Source: JBMOPD01 sp049323615 (GTDB lineage: Bacteria; Bacillota; Desulfotomaculia; Desulfotomaculales; Desulfocucumaceae). Taken from it: a DNA stretch of 35,534 nucleotides. The translations under genes were made by a program, and so were the position numbers. Within the stretch, counting starts at the first letter, position 1. Every line of letters starts with the position of its first letter. Shown piece by piece: positions 28,512-35,534 of the stretch. The notes beneath the pieces are model-generated. The model was not told the origin of the DNA. It was given only the letters and a program-made list of their open reading frames with translations, and searched no databases. The stretch is taken from contig JBMOPD010000070.1 in the NCBI GenBank assembly GCA_049323615.1, forward strand, positions 1 to 35,534, given 5' to 3'.

Positions 28512-29627
28512 TTAGCTGATCTTAAATTTTCCGGCCAGTGCGTTCAGGTTGTTCACCAGCTGTTCAAGATTGCCGACAATCTCACTGACTTCAGCGGTGG
28601 CCGAGCTGGTTTCCTCAACCGCCCCCGAGATATTCTGCACCGCCGCCACAATCTGGTTGATCATATCGGGTATCCGGACCACCTGCCGAAAGAAGTTATT
28701 TACGTATACCATATTCTCGTCCATTTTTTTCCTGAAGTCGCCGATCTGGTCCGCTTCGGCCTGTATTCTTTCATGCTCCTCGTTGGCAATGGCCTCGGCC
28801 TGCTGGGAACTGGCCATAATGCTTTTTATTACCTGGCCGATTTCGCTGGCGGCCTTGGCCGACTGGTCGGCCAGTTCCCGTATCTCGGCGGCCACCACTG
28901 CAAACCCCCGCCCGTAATTTCCGGCCTTGGAGGCCTCGATGGCGGCGTTAAGCGAAAGCAAGTTGGTCTGGCGGGCGATATTGGTGATCAGTTCCAGCGC
29001 CCTGGCTATTTCACCCGTCTTTAGATTCAATTCTTTAATTATCCTGACCGACGATTCGTTCTGCCGGGCTATTGCCTGCACATGTTCGTCCACCAGCTGC
29101 AGGCTGGTACTGCCGCTTTCCAGTGCCCCGGCCACCTGTTCGGCGTTTTCATTGACGCCGGTAATCTGGTCGCGGATTTCCTCTATGTTGCCGACCACCT
29201 TGCCGACCGCCGCCGCGGTCTCCTCGGCGCCCGCAGATGTCTGGGCGGCGTTCTCCCGCAAATTTAAAACGGCGTCAGTGAGCTTATCGGCCCCGGCCTC
29301 CAGCTGCCGCGTGAGGTCCTCCAGTATACTGACAAAGGCCCTTTCCAGGTCGGCCACCGTGCTCATTTTGCCCACCGAACTTGCCCCGCTCTGCCGGGCC
29401 ACTCCCTCCAGGCGTTCCATGGCGCGCTTCATGGGAGACAACAACTGGCGGTAATTGCGGTAGCTGATGCCCATTCCCATCAACGTCCCGCACAGGGCGC
29501 CCACCAGGGCCGACAAATAAAGGCTGCCCGTAATAAACGCCAGTATCCCGCTGATCAGGCCGCAGGGGCCGGCGATGACAACAGTGCGGAGCAAATAACG
29601 ACCCGGGGTTAATTTTTTGATTTCCAT
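28512..29627 (-). CDS. Methyl-accepting chemotaxis protein without periplasmic sensor
   Basis: This 371-residue chemoreceptor has two closely spaced membrane segments near the N-terminus (about 12-55), with almost no extracytoplasmic loop. A short linker and a long coiled-coil signalling domain follow. The hairpin tip that contacts CheA/CheW is recognisable around IARQTNLLSLNAAIEASKAG and GRGFAVVAAEIRELADQSA (about 215-255). No classical HAMP or ligand-binding domain is seen. It may therefore sense membrane state or intracellular redox cues, or work with a partner. The start ATG has AAGGGGG ten bases upstream. No chemotaxis genes are adjacent. Confidence 0.88.
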   Translation of the reverse strand: MEIKKLTPGRYLLRTVVIAGPCGLISGILAFITGSLYLSALVGALCGTLMGMGISYRNYRQLLSPMKRAMERLEGVARQSGASSVGKMSTVADLERAFVSILEDLTRQLEAGADKLTDAVLNLRENAAQTSAGAEETAAAVGKVVGNIEEIRDQITGVNENAEQVAGALESGSTSLQLVDEHVQAIARQNESSVRIIKELNLKTGEIARALELITNIARQTNLLSLNAAIEASKAGNYGRGFAVVAAEIRELADQSAKAASEIGQVIKSIMASSQQAEAIANEEHERIQAEADQIGDFRKKMDENMVYVNNFFRQVVRIPDMINQIVAAVQNISGAVEETSSATAEVSEIVGNLEQLVNNLNALAGKFKIS

Positions 29628-29886
29628 GAAATATAAACCCCCTTATATCTTTTTACTTTTTACCGACCGGCGGAGTCTATACACCTGGACATTTCCCAAA
29701 AATCATCTTGACATGCTAATTTTAACCATTAAATATTTATTAGCATTATTTATTAATTTGTGGTATTTCTGCAAATTATTTTGAATTCCTCCAAAAATAT
29801 TTCCGGATGGGAAGGGTATTTATAATGGTTAATAGAATGAAGGGTGCAGCAGGAAAAAATTACCCAAATCCGAGGAGGGAAGCCCC

Positions 29887-30219
29887 GTGGAACGTTTTAG
29901 AAAATATATGGGCAGGGAAGTGAACCTGGAAAACGTAAAAAATGACAGCCGGCTTGGCGCCTTTGGAGTGGCATGCGCATACCTGCCGGACCCGCTGGAG
30001 GATTTTGACGAGATTGAATTCAGGACCAATTTTGGCGGACAGGGCAATATCGTAGTTACAGTAACGCTGGAGACAGGTAAAATCAAAAGGGTTATGTTCA
30101 GCGAGGCCGATGAAAAAAACCCGGATGTCATCAGGAGCCTGACTGAATCCCGGCTGGCGGAATTTTTAGCGGGGAAGGGCGCACAGTTGGCCGGCTTTTT
30201 CGATTACATTACTGCTTGA
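29887..30219 (+). CDS. Hypothetical 110-residue protein
   Basis: I do not recognise the family. The protein is soluble, with mixed alpha/beta composition: a basic start (MERFRKYMGREVNLENVKN), a short Pro-containing middle (AYLPDPLEDFDEIEFRTNFG), a strand-rich part (GNIVVTVTLETGKIKRVMF) and a C-terminal helix. No Cys cluster, signal peptide or membrane segment is present. GTG at 29887 has GAGGAGGGA as ribosome-binding site. An A/T-rich region precedes it, and the VanW gene follows 106 bases later on the same strand. Confidence 0.65.
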   Translation: MERFRKYMGREVNLENVKNDSRLGAFGVACAYLPDPLEDFDEIEFRTNFGGQGNIVVTVTLETGKIKRVMFSEADEKNPDVIRSLTESRLAEFLAGKGAQLAGFFDYITA

Positions 30220-30325
30220 AAAAGTTGTCAATTTAGCAGGTTTGGATTTGAACATAATAAATTAGAGCTTACTAAAAAACATCGGCCAGGAAATTTCCCG
30301 GGAATTTACTGGAGGCATAATTGGC

Positions 30326-31234
30326 ATGAAGAAATTGACACTGATTATCAGCCTGTTTCTTGCTTTCCTCATTTTGCCGGCGGCAGCTTATTCCCAGCAC
30401 CAAACTGATTCATGCCGGGAAGAAATCGAAGACAGGGATATATTTAAGAACTTCGAGGGGATGGAAAAATCCTACGAAGGCCCTCTTCCCTGGACAGGAA
30501 ACCCCAGATTTCAGGAGGCGGTGAAGAAGTACAACACGCCGGTGCTGATGGCCGCTTATAAAGCCGCCCTGCCCGACCCGATCATGGCCGAGGGTTATAA
30601 TATCGGACTGGCGGCCGACCAGTTGGCCGGGAAAGTGGTCCAGCCGGGCGAAATCTTCTCCCAGAACACGGCCATCGGTCCATATACCGAGTACCGGGGG
30701 TACAAAGCCGGCCCCACCTACGCCGGCAACCGGGTTGTTACCACCGTCGGCGGGGGAGTATGCAAAATTGCCACCATGTTATACAACGTGGTGACTTTCA
30801 GCGACCTGCAGGTGGTTATGCGCAGCGCCCACTCCATGACCGTCCCCTACGTTCCGCCGGGACAGGATGCCACGGTCTACTACGGGGTCAGGGATTTCCG
30901 GTTCATGAACAATACCGGGGGGCCTGTGCTCATCTGGTCCCAGAAGGTGGACGACACGCTCTACATGGCCTTGTACGGCCAGAAAAAGCCGCCCAGGGTA
31001 ATCTGGCACCACAAGGTCTTAAAAAGGACAAAATACTGGACGCTGTACCAATACAACCCGTCCCTCCCGCCGGGCACCGAAAAAATAACAGCGCCGGGAC
31101 AGGACGGGCTGATCGTAAGGTCCTGGGTAACGGTGGAAAAGCCGGACGGGATGGTTATTTCCAAGAAAAAGGGGATTAGCTGCTACAGCGCCAGCCCGTG
31201 CATAATTGAGCGCGGCCCGCGCAATAATCAATAG
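30326..31234 (+). CDS. VanW-domain exported protein
   Basis: This 302-residue protein has an N-terminal signal peptide (LTLIISLFLAFLILPAAAYS, cleavage near 24). The VanW domain lies at about 100-215: VVQPGEIFSQNTAIGPYTEYRGYK, GGGVCKIATMLYNVV, RSAHSMTVPYVPPGQDATV and FRFMNNTGGPVLIW. The domain was named from vancomycin-resistance clusters but is common in Gram-positive cell-wall proteins. Its reaction is not established, and no van genes are nearby. The Cys in GGGVCKIATMLYN is characteristic. The G5 domain found in many relatives is absent. ATG has CTGGAGG ten bases upstream. Confidence 0.85.
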   Translation: MKKLTLIISLFLAFLILPAAAYSQHQTDSCREEIEDRDIFKNFEGMEKSYEGPLPWTGNPRFQEAVKKYNTPVLMAAYKAALPDPIMAEGYNIGLAADQLAGKVVQPGEIFSQNTAIGPYTEYRGYKAGPTYAGNRVVTTVGGGVCKIATMLYNVVTFSDLQVVMRSAHSMTVPYVPPGQDATVYYGVRDFRFMNNTGGPVLIWSQKVDDTLYMALYGQKKPPRVIWHHKVLKRTKYWTLYQYNPSLPPGTEKITAPGQDGLIVRSWVTVEKPDGMVISKKKGISCYSASPCIIERGPRNNQ

Positions 31235-31251
31235 ACGCGGGTGAAGCTCAA

Positions 31252-31671
31252 TCAATCCAGGCTTATAAAAACCAGGCCGACGGTTATCAGGGCGGCCCCG
31301 ATAAATTGATGGCTGGTGATCACCTCACCGAGAAAAAGATAACTCAACAGCATGGTAATCAGGGGCGAGCAGGACAAAATGAGCGTCACATCATTGATAT
31401 TGCCCCTTTTGAGCGCCGCAAAATAGGCCAGGTCGCCCAGCAGTGTGGCCAGGACCGCTTCAATACCTATGAACACCCAAAACAGGGGAGGTATTTGTAA
31501 AAACTGGTAAAACCCCCGGGAGCCGATGAGCCAGCCCATTACCAGCGTGGCCGCAATAATGGTCCGCAGTGAAAGGGCGGTGACCGGGTTTACCTTATAC
31601 AGGCCCAGCTTGCCGAATAAAGGAGCCATTCCCCAGCACAGCATGCCTAACAGCGCATAAAGAAAAGCCAT
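31252..31671 (-). CDS. Half-size EamA/DMT transporter
   Basis: This 139-residue membrane protein holds a single EamA repeat of about four to five helices: FLYALLGMLCWGMAPLFGKLG, AATLVMGWLIG, FWVFIGIEAVLATLLGDLAYFAALK and PLITMLLSYLFLGEVIT followed by GLVFISLD. Such single-repeat proteins work as dimers, like small multidrug transporters; substrate unknown. The Met at 31671 has AAGGA six bases upstream, better than the Met two codons earlier. It is convergent with vanW, with 17 bases between them. Confidence 0.85.
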   Translation of the reverse strand: MAFLYALLGMLCWGMAPLFGKLGLYKVNPVTALSLRTIIAATLVMGWLIGSRGFYQFLQIPPLFWVFIGIEAVLATLLGDLAYFAALKRGNINDVTLILSCSPLITMLLSYLFLGEVITSHQFIGAALITVGLVFISLD

Positions 31672-31810
31672 CAGCATTCCTTCTTTTATACGGAACTATT
31701 TTCCAGTGTTTATTTTTTATGCAGGGAATTAAGTGAAAAGAACAGCCGGGGCAGAAAAAGAATTGTATGGTGCCGCTTTAGCAGCATGGGCAACTGATCA
31801 ATAAAAAATA

Positions 31811-31843
31811 AAAAGTCACCCTGATCATTAACGGGTGACTTTT
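31811..31843. terminator. Bidirectional intrinsic terminator
   Basis: AAAAGTCACCC and GGGTGACTTTT form a perfect 11-bp stem with an 11-base loop. It lies 26 bases beyond the end of the Gly/Tyr-rich gene. Confidence 0.9.
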
Positions 31844-31869
31844 ATGCCGGGGCTGGCGCCTATTATCAG

Positions 31870-32160
31870 TTATCTTTTCTCAGACTCCCCGTAATACGGC
31901 CACCACCAGCCGCAGCCGGGGCCGTAACCGTAACCGGGGCCGTAGCCATAGCCCGGACCGGGGCCGTAGCCATAGCCTGGACCGGGGCCGTAGCCATAGC
32001 CTGGGCCATACCCGGACCACTGCCTGCCAGGGAACCTGTATCCCTGACCGGGGCCCTTTTTATAACCGGGTCCGAAGGGCTTTCCGGGACCGGGACCGAC
32101 AGTTCCCCCTTTACCCTTTTGCGGCCCGGAGCCGTACGAAGGACCGAATCCGTATCCCAC
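31870..32160 (-). CDS. Gly/Tyr/Pro-rich repeat protein
   Basis: This 96-residue low-complexity protein contains repeated GPGYGYGP units (about residues 48-80), preceded by GKPFGPGYKKGPGQGYRF and ending GCGWWWPYYGESEKR. The DNA shows matching 24-base repeats around 31935-32000. Composition resembles spore-coat or other structural, surface-associated proteins, but no family is assigned. GTG at 32160 is fixed by AAGGAGGT eight bases upstream; a GTG three codons earlier overlaps that site. Tyr-rich repeats could allow oxidative cross-linking, which is speculation. Confidence 0.65.
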   Translation of the reverse strand: MGYGFGPSYGSGPQKGKGGTVGPGPGKPFGPGYKKGPGQGYRFPGRQWSGYGPGYGYGPGPGYGYGPGPGYGYGPGYGYGPGCGWWWPYYGESEKR

Positions 32161-32420
32161 AGGGGCCACCTCCTTGTCATTTTATACCATTATATAGATT
32201 TTGTGGTATTATGTTACATAATAAACAGAAATTTGTCATGCAGGAGTAAAGATCGGACTTTCCCCCCGTAATCATGCTGCGGTTTTTTCCGGCATCATCT
32301 CCAGGGGCAATACAGGCAACCTTGCCACCAATACCACCATCCTTCTTTATATCCTCTTTGATAAAGGTTTTCGCCGGGTGTATAATGTTTGGGAAATATT
32401 TATTAAAAGGAGTTCCGGCA

Positions 32421-32756
32421 GTGGACGATAACGCAAAAAATAACGAATCCCAGTACCTGCTGGCCGCTTTAATCGAAATCTACAGGGGAAACCCGGTTTA
32501 CCTCCCGGAATTTGACCCGGAAATGGAAACCAGCCTGCTCCGCGACGTCTTTTCGGCCGCCATCAGTTTCGCCCGGTTTGATGAATCCCGCCTGGTATTG
32601 AGCGAGGAAATAAATAAAAGCTACCGGGAAGGCGCCACCGTCCGGGGACAGATTGACCTGGCCAGGACCCAAAGCCCGGATGTTTTAAACGCCAAGATGG
32701 TGGCTGCGGCGCATGTCTTTAAGATAATGAGCGGCAGCCGGCTCAAATTTTCCTAA
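32421..32756 (+). CDS. Hypothetical 111-residue protein
   Basis: I do not recognise the family. The start GTG at 32421 is chosen from AAAAGGAG eight bases upstream. Upstream in-frame codons give an unlike, Pro/Ser/Phe-rich stretch. The protein is acidic and helical (YLLAALIEIYRGNPVYLPEF, LLRDVFSAAISFARFDESRL), with no Cys, signal or membrane segment. It is followed, convergently, by the DHA2 efflux gene. Confidence 0.6.
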   Translation: MDDNAKNNESQYLLAALIEIYRGNPVYLPEFDPEMETSLLRDVFSAAISFARFDESRLVLSEEINKSYREGATVRGQIDLARTQSPDVLNAKMVAAAHVFKIMSGSRLKFS

Positions 32757-32781
32757 AGATGCCCTAAAAAGGCGGGTTTGC

Positions 32782-34326
32782 TCACCTGGAGGCCGGCAAC
32801 TGCGCCCTCTCCTTCCCCTTCCCGAGAAAAAGGGCCGTGGGTATGGCAAAGGCGATAATTATCGCGGCGACCAGGAATGTGTCGTCGATGGCCATGACCA
32901 GTGATTCCCTGGCGGCCAGCCCGGTGATAAGGGCCAGGACGGAGCCCTGCCCGGCCCCGGCGCCGGCATTCAGGGCCGCCAGGGCTGAAATTTGCCTGGT
33001 CACCATGGGCGCCAGGGGCGAACTTACCGTTACGGATTCGGCCAGGTGCGCAAAATGAAAGGTCTGCCTGGACTGCATGACGGTGGTCAGCACGGCGATG
33101 CCGAAGGACGCGGCCACCTGCCTGCAGACATTGTTTAACGCCGACGCCCTGCCCACTTCCTGCTGTGGAATGGTATTCATGCCCGCCGTGGTCATGGGCA
33201 TCATGGCCAGTCCCATGCCGACGGACCGGATGGCCGCCACCACGGTGACGTACATGACTGTTGAATTTATGCTTAAGTTTTTAAATTCCCAGGTCCCCCA
33301 GGCCACAATCACCAGGCCCAGGAAGGTAATTAATCTGGCCCCGATCCGGTCAAACAAAGCCCCGCTGATTGGCATCATAACCGCCGACACCAGCGCCGCG
33401 GGCATCAGCATCAGGCCTGTTTCCATAGCTGACTTGCCCATTAAATTCTGCGTAAAAATGGGAATCAGGAACACGCCGCCGAAAAGGCCCAGTGTAATCA
33501 GGCTGCCGCCAAAAACGCTGATGGAAAAAACCGCGTTCTTAAACAGCCTCAGGTCCAGCATCGGCTCGGGAATGCTCAACTCGATCAGGACGAAGAGGAG
33601 CAGCATGAAAAAGGAAAAAACCAGCAGCGACACAATGTAATAGGATCCCCAGCCCTCTTTCTGGCCCTGGCTCAGCGCCAGCAAAAGGGCAAAGCACCCC
33701 GCGGTGGAAGTGACAAAACCCCACAGGTCGAACTTCAAGCCCTTTTTAACCTGGCTTTCCGGCAGGAGCATGCTCCCCAGTAAAATCCCCAGCACCCCCA
33801 CCGGCACATTCATGGTGAACAAAAACCGCCAGTTGAGGTGTTCAACCACATACCCCCCCAGCGTGGGCCCGATGGCGGGGGCGGTTACCGCCGCCATGCC
33901 CCACACCCCAAGGGCTGTGCCGATCATGTTCCTGGGCACGATTCTGTACACGATGACCATACTTACCGGCATGATCGCCCCGCCGCCGATACCCTGGATG
34001 ACCCTGGCCACAATCATGGAATTGTTGTTCCAGGCCAGCCCGCACAGTACTGAGCCGGCGGTAAAAACTATCAGGGCGACAAGGTATATTCTTTTGGTAC
34101 CGTAGGCGTCACCCAGGTACCCCGTGACCGGTATAACCACCCCCGACGCCAGCATGTACGCGGTGAGCACCCACTGGATCTGATCCGCCTGGACCCCGAA
34201 TATGGCCATCAACTTTGGCAGGGCAACATTTACCGAGCTGTTGTTCAGGATGGCGGCAAAGGCGCCTAAAACCACCACAAACAGGGGAAGCCAGAAAGAA
34301 CCGTTTTGCCGTTCGTCTTGTTGCAT
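32782..34326 (-). CDS. DHA2-family MFS efflux transporter (EmrB/QacA type)
   Basis: This 514-residue membrane protein has about 14 predicted helices, as expected for DHA2 drug:proton antiporters. Motif D1-like LNNSSVNVALPKLMAIFGV is in helix 1, motif A-like GYLGDAYGTKRIYL in loop 2-3, motif B-like ARVIQGIGGGAIMPVSMVIVYRI in helix 4 and motif C-like GPTLGGYVVEHLNWRFLFTMNVP in helix 5. The C-terminal tail (LGKGKERAQLPASR) is short. It should export hydrophobic compounds using proton motive force; usual partners (EmrA, TolC) are lacking, as normal in Gram-positives. No TetR/MarR gene is adjacent. Confidence 0.92.
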   Translation of the reverse strand: MQQDERQNGSFWLPLFVVVLGAFAAILNNSSVNVALPKLMAIFGVQADQIQWVLTAYMLASGVVIPVTGYLGDAYGTKRIYLVALIVFTAGSVLCGLAWNNNSMIVARVIQGIGGGAIMPVSMVIVYRIVPRNMIGTALGVWGMAAVTAPAIGPTLGGYVVEHLNWRFLFTMNVPVGVLGILLGSMLLPESQVKKGLKFDLWGFVTSTAGCFALLLALSQGQKEGWGSYYIVSLLVFSFFMLLLFVLIELSIPEPMLDLRLFKNAVFSISVFGGSLITLGLFGGVFLIPIFTQNLMGKSAMETGLMLMPAALVSAVMMPISGALFDRIGARLITFLGLVIVAWGTWEFKNLSINSTVMYVTVVAAIRSVGMGLAMMPMTTAGMNTIPQQEVGRASALNNVCRQVAASFGIAVLTTVMQSRQTFHFAHLAESVTVSSPLAPMVTRQISALAALNAGAGAGQGSVLALITGLAARESLVMAIDDTFLVAAIIIAFAIPTALFLGKGKERAQLPASR

Positions 34327-34496
34327 AAGCGCTCCAATCTCCGGTAAAACTATTTTAACTGCTTAAATAAATACATTTTAGCACAATTAAAATAATTTTG
34401 GCCTTTAATTATAGTAAAGCCAGATTAAAAATAGAAACCCCCTACGGAAGGAAAAGGGGCGGCGGCCGGCAAATACATCTTAAAACTCTTTTTGGG

Positions 34497-35357
34497 ATGC
34501 TGGTAAAGTTGGTGGAAACAAAACACATCATCTGGGACGCCCACGTCCACCTTTTCCCCGGCAGGCTGTTTAAGGCCATCTGGCAGTGGTTTGAAAAGTT
34601 CGGGGTGGAAATGCCGTACAGGGGCTTAAGCAACAACAGGATCACCGGACGCCTGGCCAATATGGGGGTGGAGAAGGCCTTTCTCCTGGTCTATGCCCAC
34701 AAGCCGGATGTGTCGGCCGGAATCAACCGCTGGCTCAGCGGGTTTTGCCGGAAAAACCCCATGTACCTGCCCTTCGGATGCATCCATCCCCACGACCGCA
34801 ATCTGGCCGGGGTCATCGAGGAAGCGCTGGACGGGTACGGTTTTTACGGGCTCAAAATACACTACCTGGTGGCCGGGATGAGGCCCGACGCCCCGGAATT
34901 CACCCCCATCTACCGGGCGCTGGAAAGGAGGGGGAAGGCGCTGGTGGCCCATGCCAGCATCGCGCCGATACCCGGCCCCTGGCTGGGCATGGACATCTTC
35001 GGGCGGGTGCTGGCCGCCCACCCCGGGATGACGGTGCAGCTGGCCCACATGGGACACTTTGAGCTGGACAAGGTTACGGTGCTGATGAGAAAATACCCCA
35101 ACCTCTACCTGGACACCGCCTGGGCCATGGGCAACAGCACCATCCAGGTGGACCCCGGGCCGGTCCGGGAATTGATCCTGGAGTTTCCCGACAGGATACT
35201 GTACGGCTCCGACTTCCCCATCATCATGGAGGACCCCCGCCGCACCGTGGACAGGCTAATGAAGCTCTCCCTGGGCGATGAAATCACCGGGGCCGTCCTG
35301 CGGGGAAATGCAGAAAAACTGATCAGCAAGCTTTCAGCCGTAAGCGGCAAGACTTGA
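34497..35357 (+). CDS. Amidohydrolase-2 family TIM-barrel metalloenzyme
   Basis: This protein (about 286 residues from the Met at 34497) has the amidohydrolase-2 (ACMSD/LigW-like) pattern. Seen are IIWDAHVHLFPGR with the HxH metal ligands, FLLVYAHKPDV, YGFYGLKIHYLV with a Lys at the strand end, a metal His in LVAHASIAP, another in TVQLAHMGHFELDKV, and the catalytic Asp in ILYGSDFPII. Members hydrolyse or decarboxylate small carboxylic or lactone substrates; substrate unknown. The start is unsure: no good ribosome-binding site is seen, a TTG frame opens at 34398, and the N-terminal extension there is basic and unlike the family. Confidence 0.75.
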   Translation: MLVKLVETKHIIWDAHVHLFPGRLFKAIWQWFEKFGVEMPYRGLSNNRITGRLANMGVEKAFLLVYAHKPDVSAGINRWLSGFCRKNPMYLPFGCIHPHDRNLAGVIEEALDGYGFYGLKIHYLVAGMRPDAPEFTPIYRALERRGKALVAHASIAPIPGPWLGMDIFGRVLAAHPGMTVQLAHMGHFELDKVTVLMRKYPNLYLDTAWAMGNSTIQVDPGPVRELILEFPDRILYGSDFPIIMEDPRRTVDRLMKLSLGDEITGAVLRGNAEKLISKLSAVSGKT

Positions 35358-35534
35358 GCTATAGCACTTTTTAGCCACAGAGAACACAGAGAATTACAGC
35401 AGGATTTTCATAATAACCTCCATCTCGCGCCGCCAGTGCGGGCGACACAAATAGTAATGAAAAAGGGATGCGCACCCACCCTAGATTGAGGTACAATCCG
35501 TCTGAGGAGAAGACACACTACAAAGCACGGTGAG
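35358..35534. other. Terminal intergenic region with an AGCCACAGAGAACACAGAG-like repeat
   Basis: A dispersed-repeat-like phrase, TAGCCACAGAGAACACAGAG (35373-35392), follows the amidohydrolase gene. A related AGCCACAGAGG lies at 4350-4360. The rest to the window end shows no gene that I can support. Confidence 0.4.

Noticed and set aside
32200..32390. Minus-strand open stretch with GGIGGKVACIAPGDDAGKNR
   Set aside because: It looks slightly protein-like, but has no start, no ribosome-binding site and no family I can name.
1..35534. rRNA, tRNA, prophage, replication origin
   Set aside because: No conserved rRNA or tRNA sequence, phage structural gene or origin-type repeat cluster was seen in the window.

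Overview
The window looks like a chromosomal segment from a strictly anaerobic, low-redox Firmicute of the Peptococcaceae / Desulfotomaculum-Pelotomaculum type. This is inference from gene content, since no rRNA or other marker gene is present. The supporting content is a ptb-buk butyrate module, a glycyl-radical enzyme with its activase, heterodisulfide-reductase (Hdr) type subunits, a small siroheme/ferredoxin protein, several Crp/Fnr regulators, and Gly-Tyr-rich coat-like and VanW proteins. Shine-Dalgarno sites are strong (GGAGG), and GTG and TTG starts are common.

Layout. 1-1.3 kb: an IS transposase. 1.6-4.6 kb: an EamA transporter, a degenerate PEP-utilising TIM barrel, a small siroheme protein and the 3' remnant of a HAD phosphatase. 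4.8-7.7 kb: a compact ptb-buk-ptb operon for acyl-CoA to acyl-phosphate to acid plus ATP, with ptb present twice. 7.7-11.2 kb: a ferritin-like protein, a lone fumarate-reductase-type flavoprotein, a VapBC toxin-antitoxin pair with a perfect FNR-type palindrome over its promoter, and a flavin-binding PPOX protein. 11.3-14.4 kb: two Crp/Fnr regulators, an orphan Crp-type winged helix, a DUF1638 protein and an MTH865-family protein. 14.3-14.8 kb: a scar with two truncated genes. 14.8-18.2 kb: a glycyl-radical enzyme and its activating enzyme, with an unusual active-site motif. 18.35-25.93 kb: a minus-strand cluster in transcriptional order tusA, mvhD-like, hdrA-GltD fusion, hdrA, small winged helix, hdrC-like, hdrB-like, dsrE2. 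26-35.5 kb: a CsoR/FrmR-family repressor divergent from tusA, ExoD, LarB, a chemoreceptor, VanW, a half-size EamA, a Gly/Tyr repeat protein, a DHA2 efflux pump, an amidohydrolase and two unrecognised small proteins.

The most interesting system is the tusA-to-dsrE2 cluster. It joins two sulfur-carrier proteins (TusA, DsrE2) to a cytoplasmic Hdr-like flavin/iron-sulfur machine with an NAD(P)-binding GltD module embedded in one HdrA. This suggests protein-bound persulfide or disulfide chemistry coupled to pyridine nucleotide and ferredoxin, possibly by flavin-based electron bifurcation. The same cluster is invaded by a family of about 31-bp GGGGACA...TGTCCCC palindromes. Copies lie in two gene junctions, supply the C-terminus and stop codon of hdrA, and sit as two in-frame copies (28 residues) inside the GltD domain of the fusion protein.
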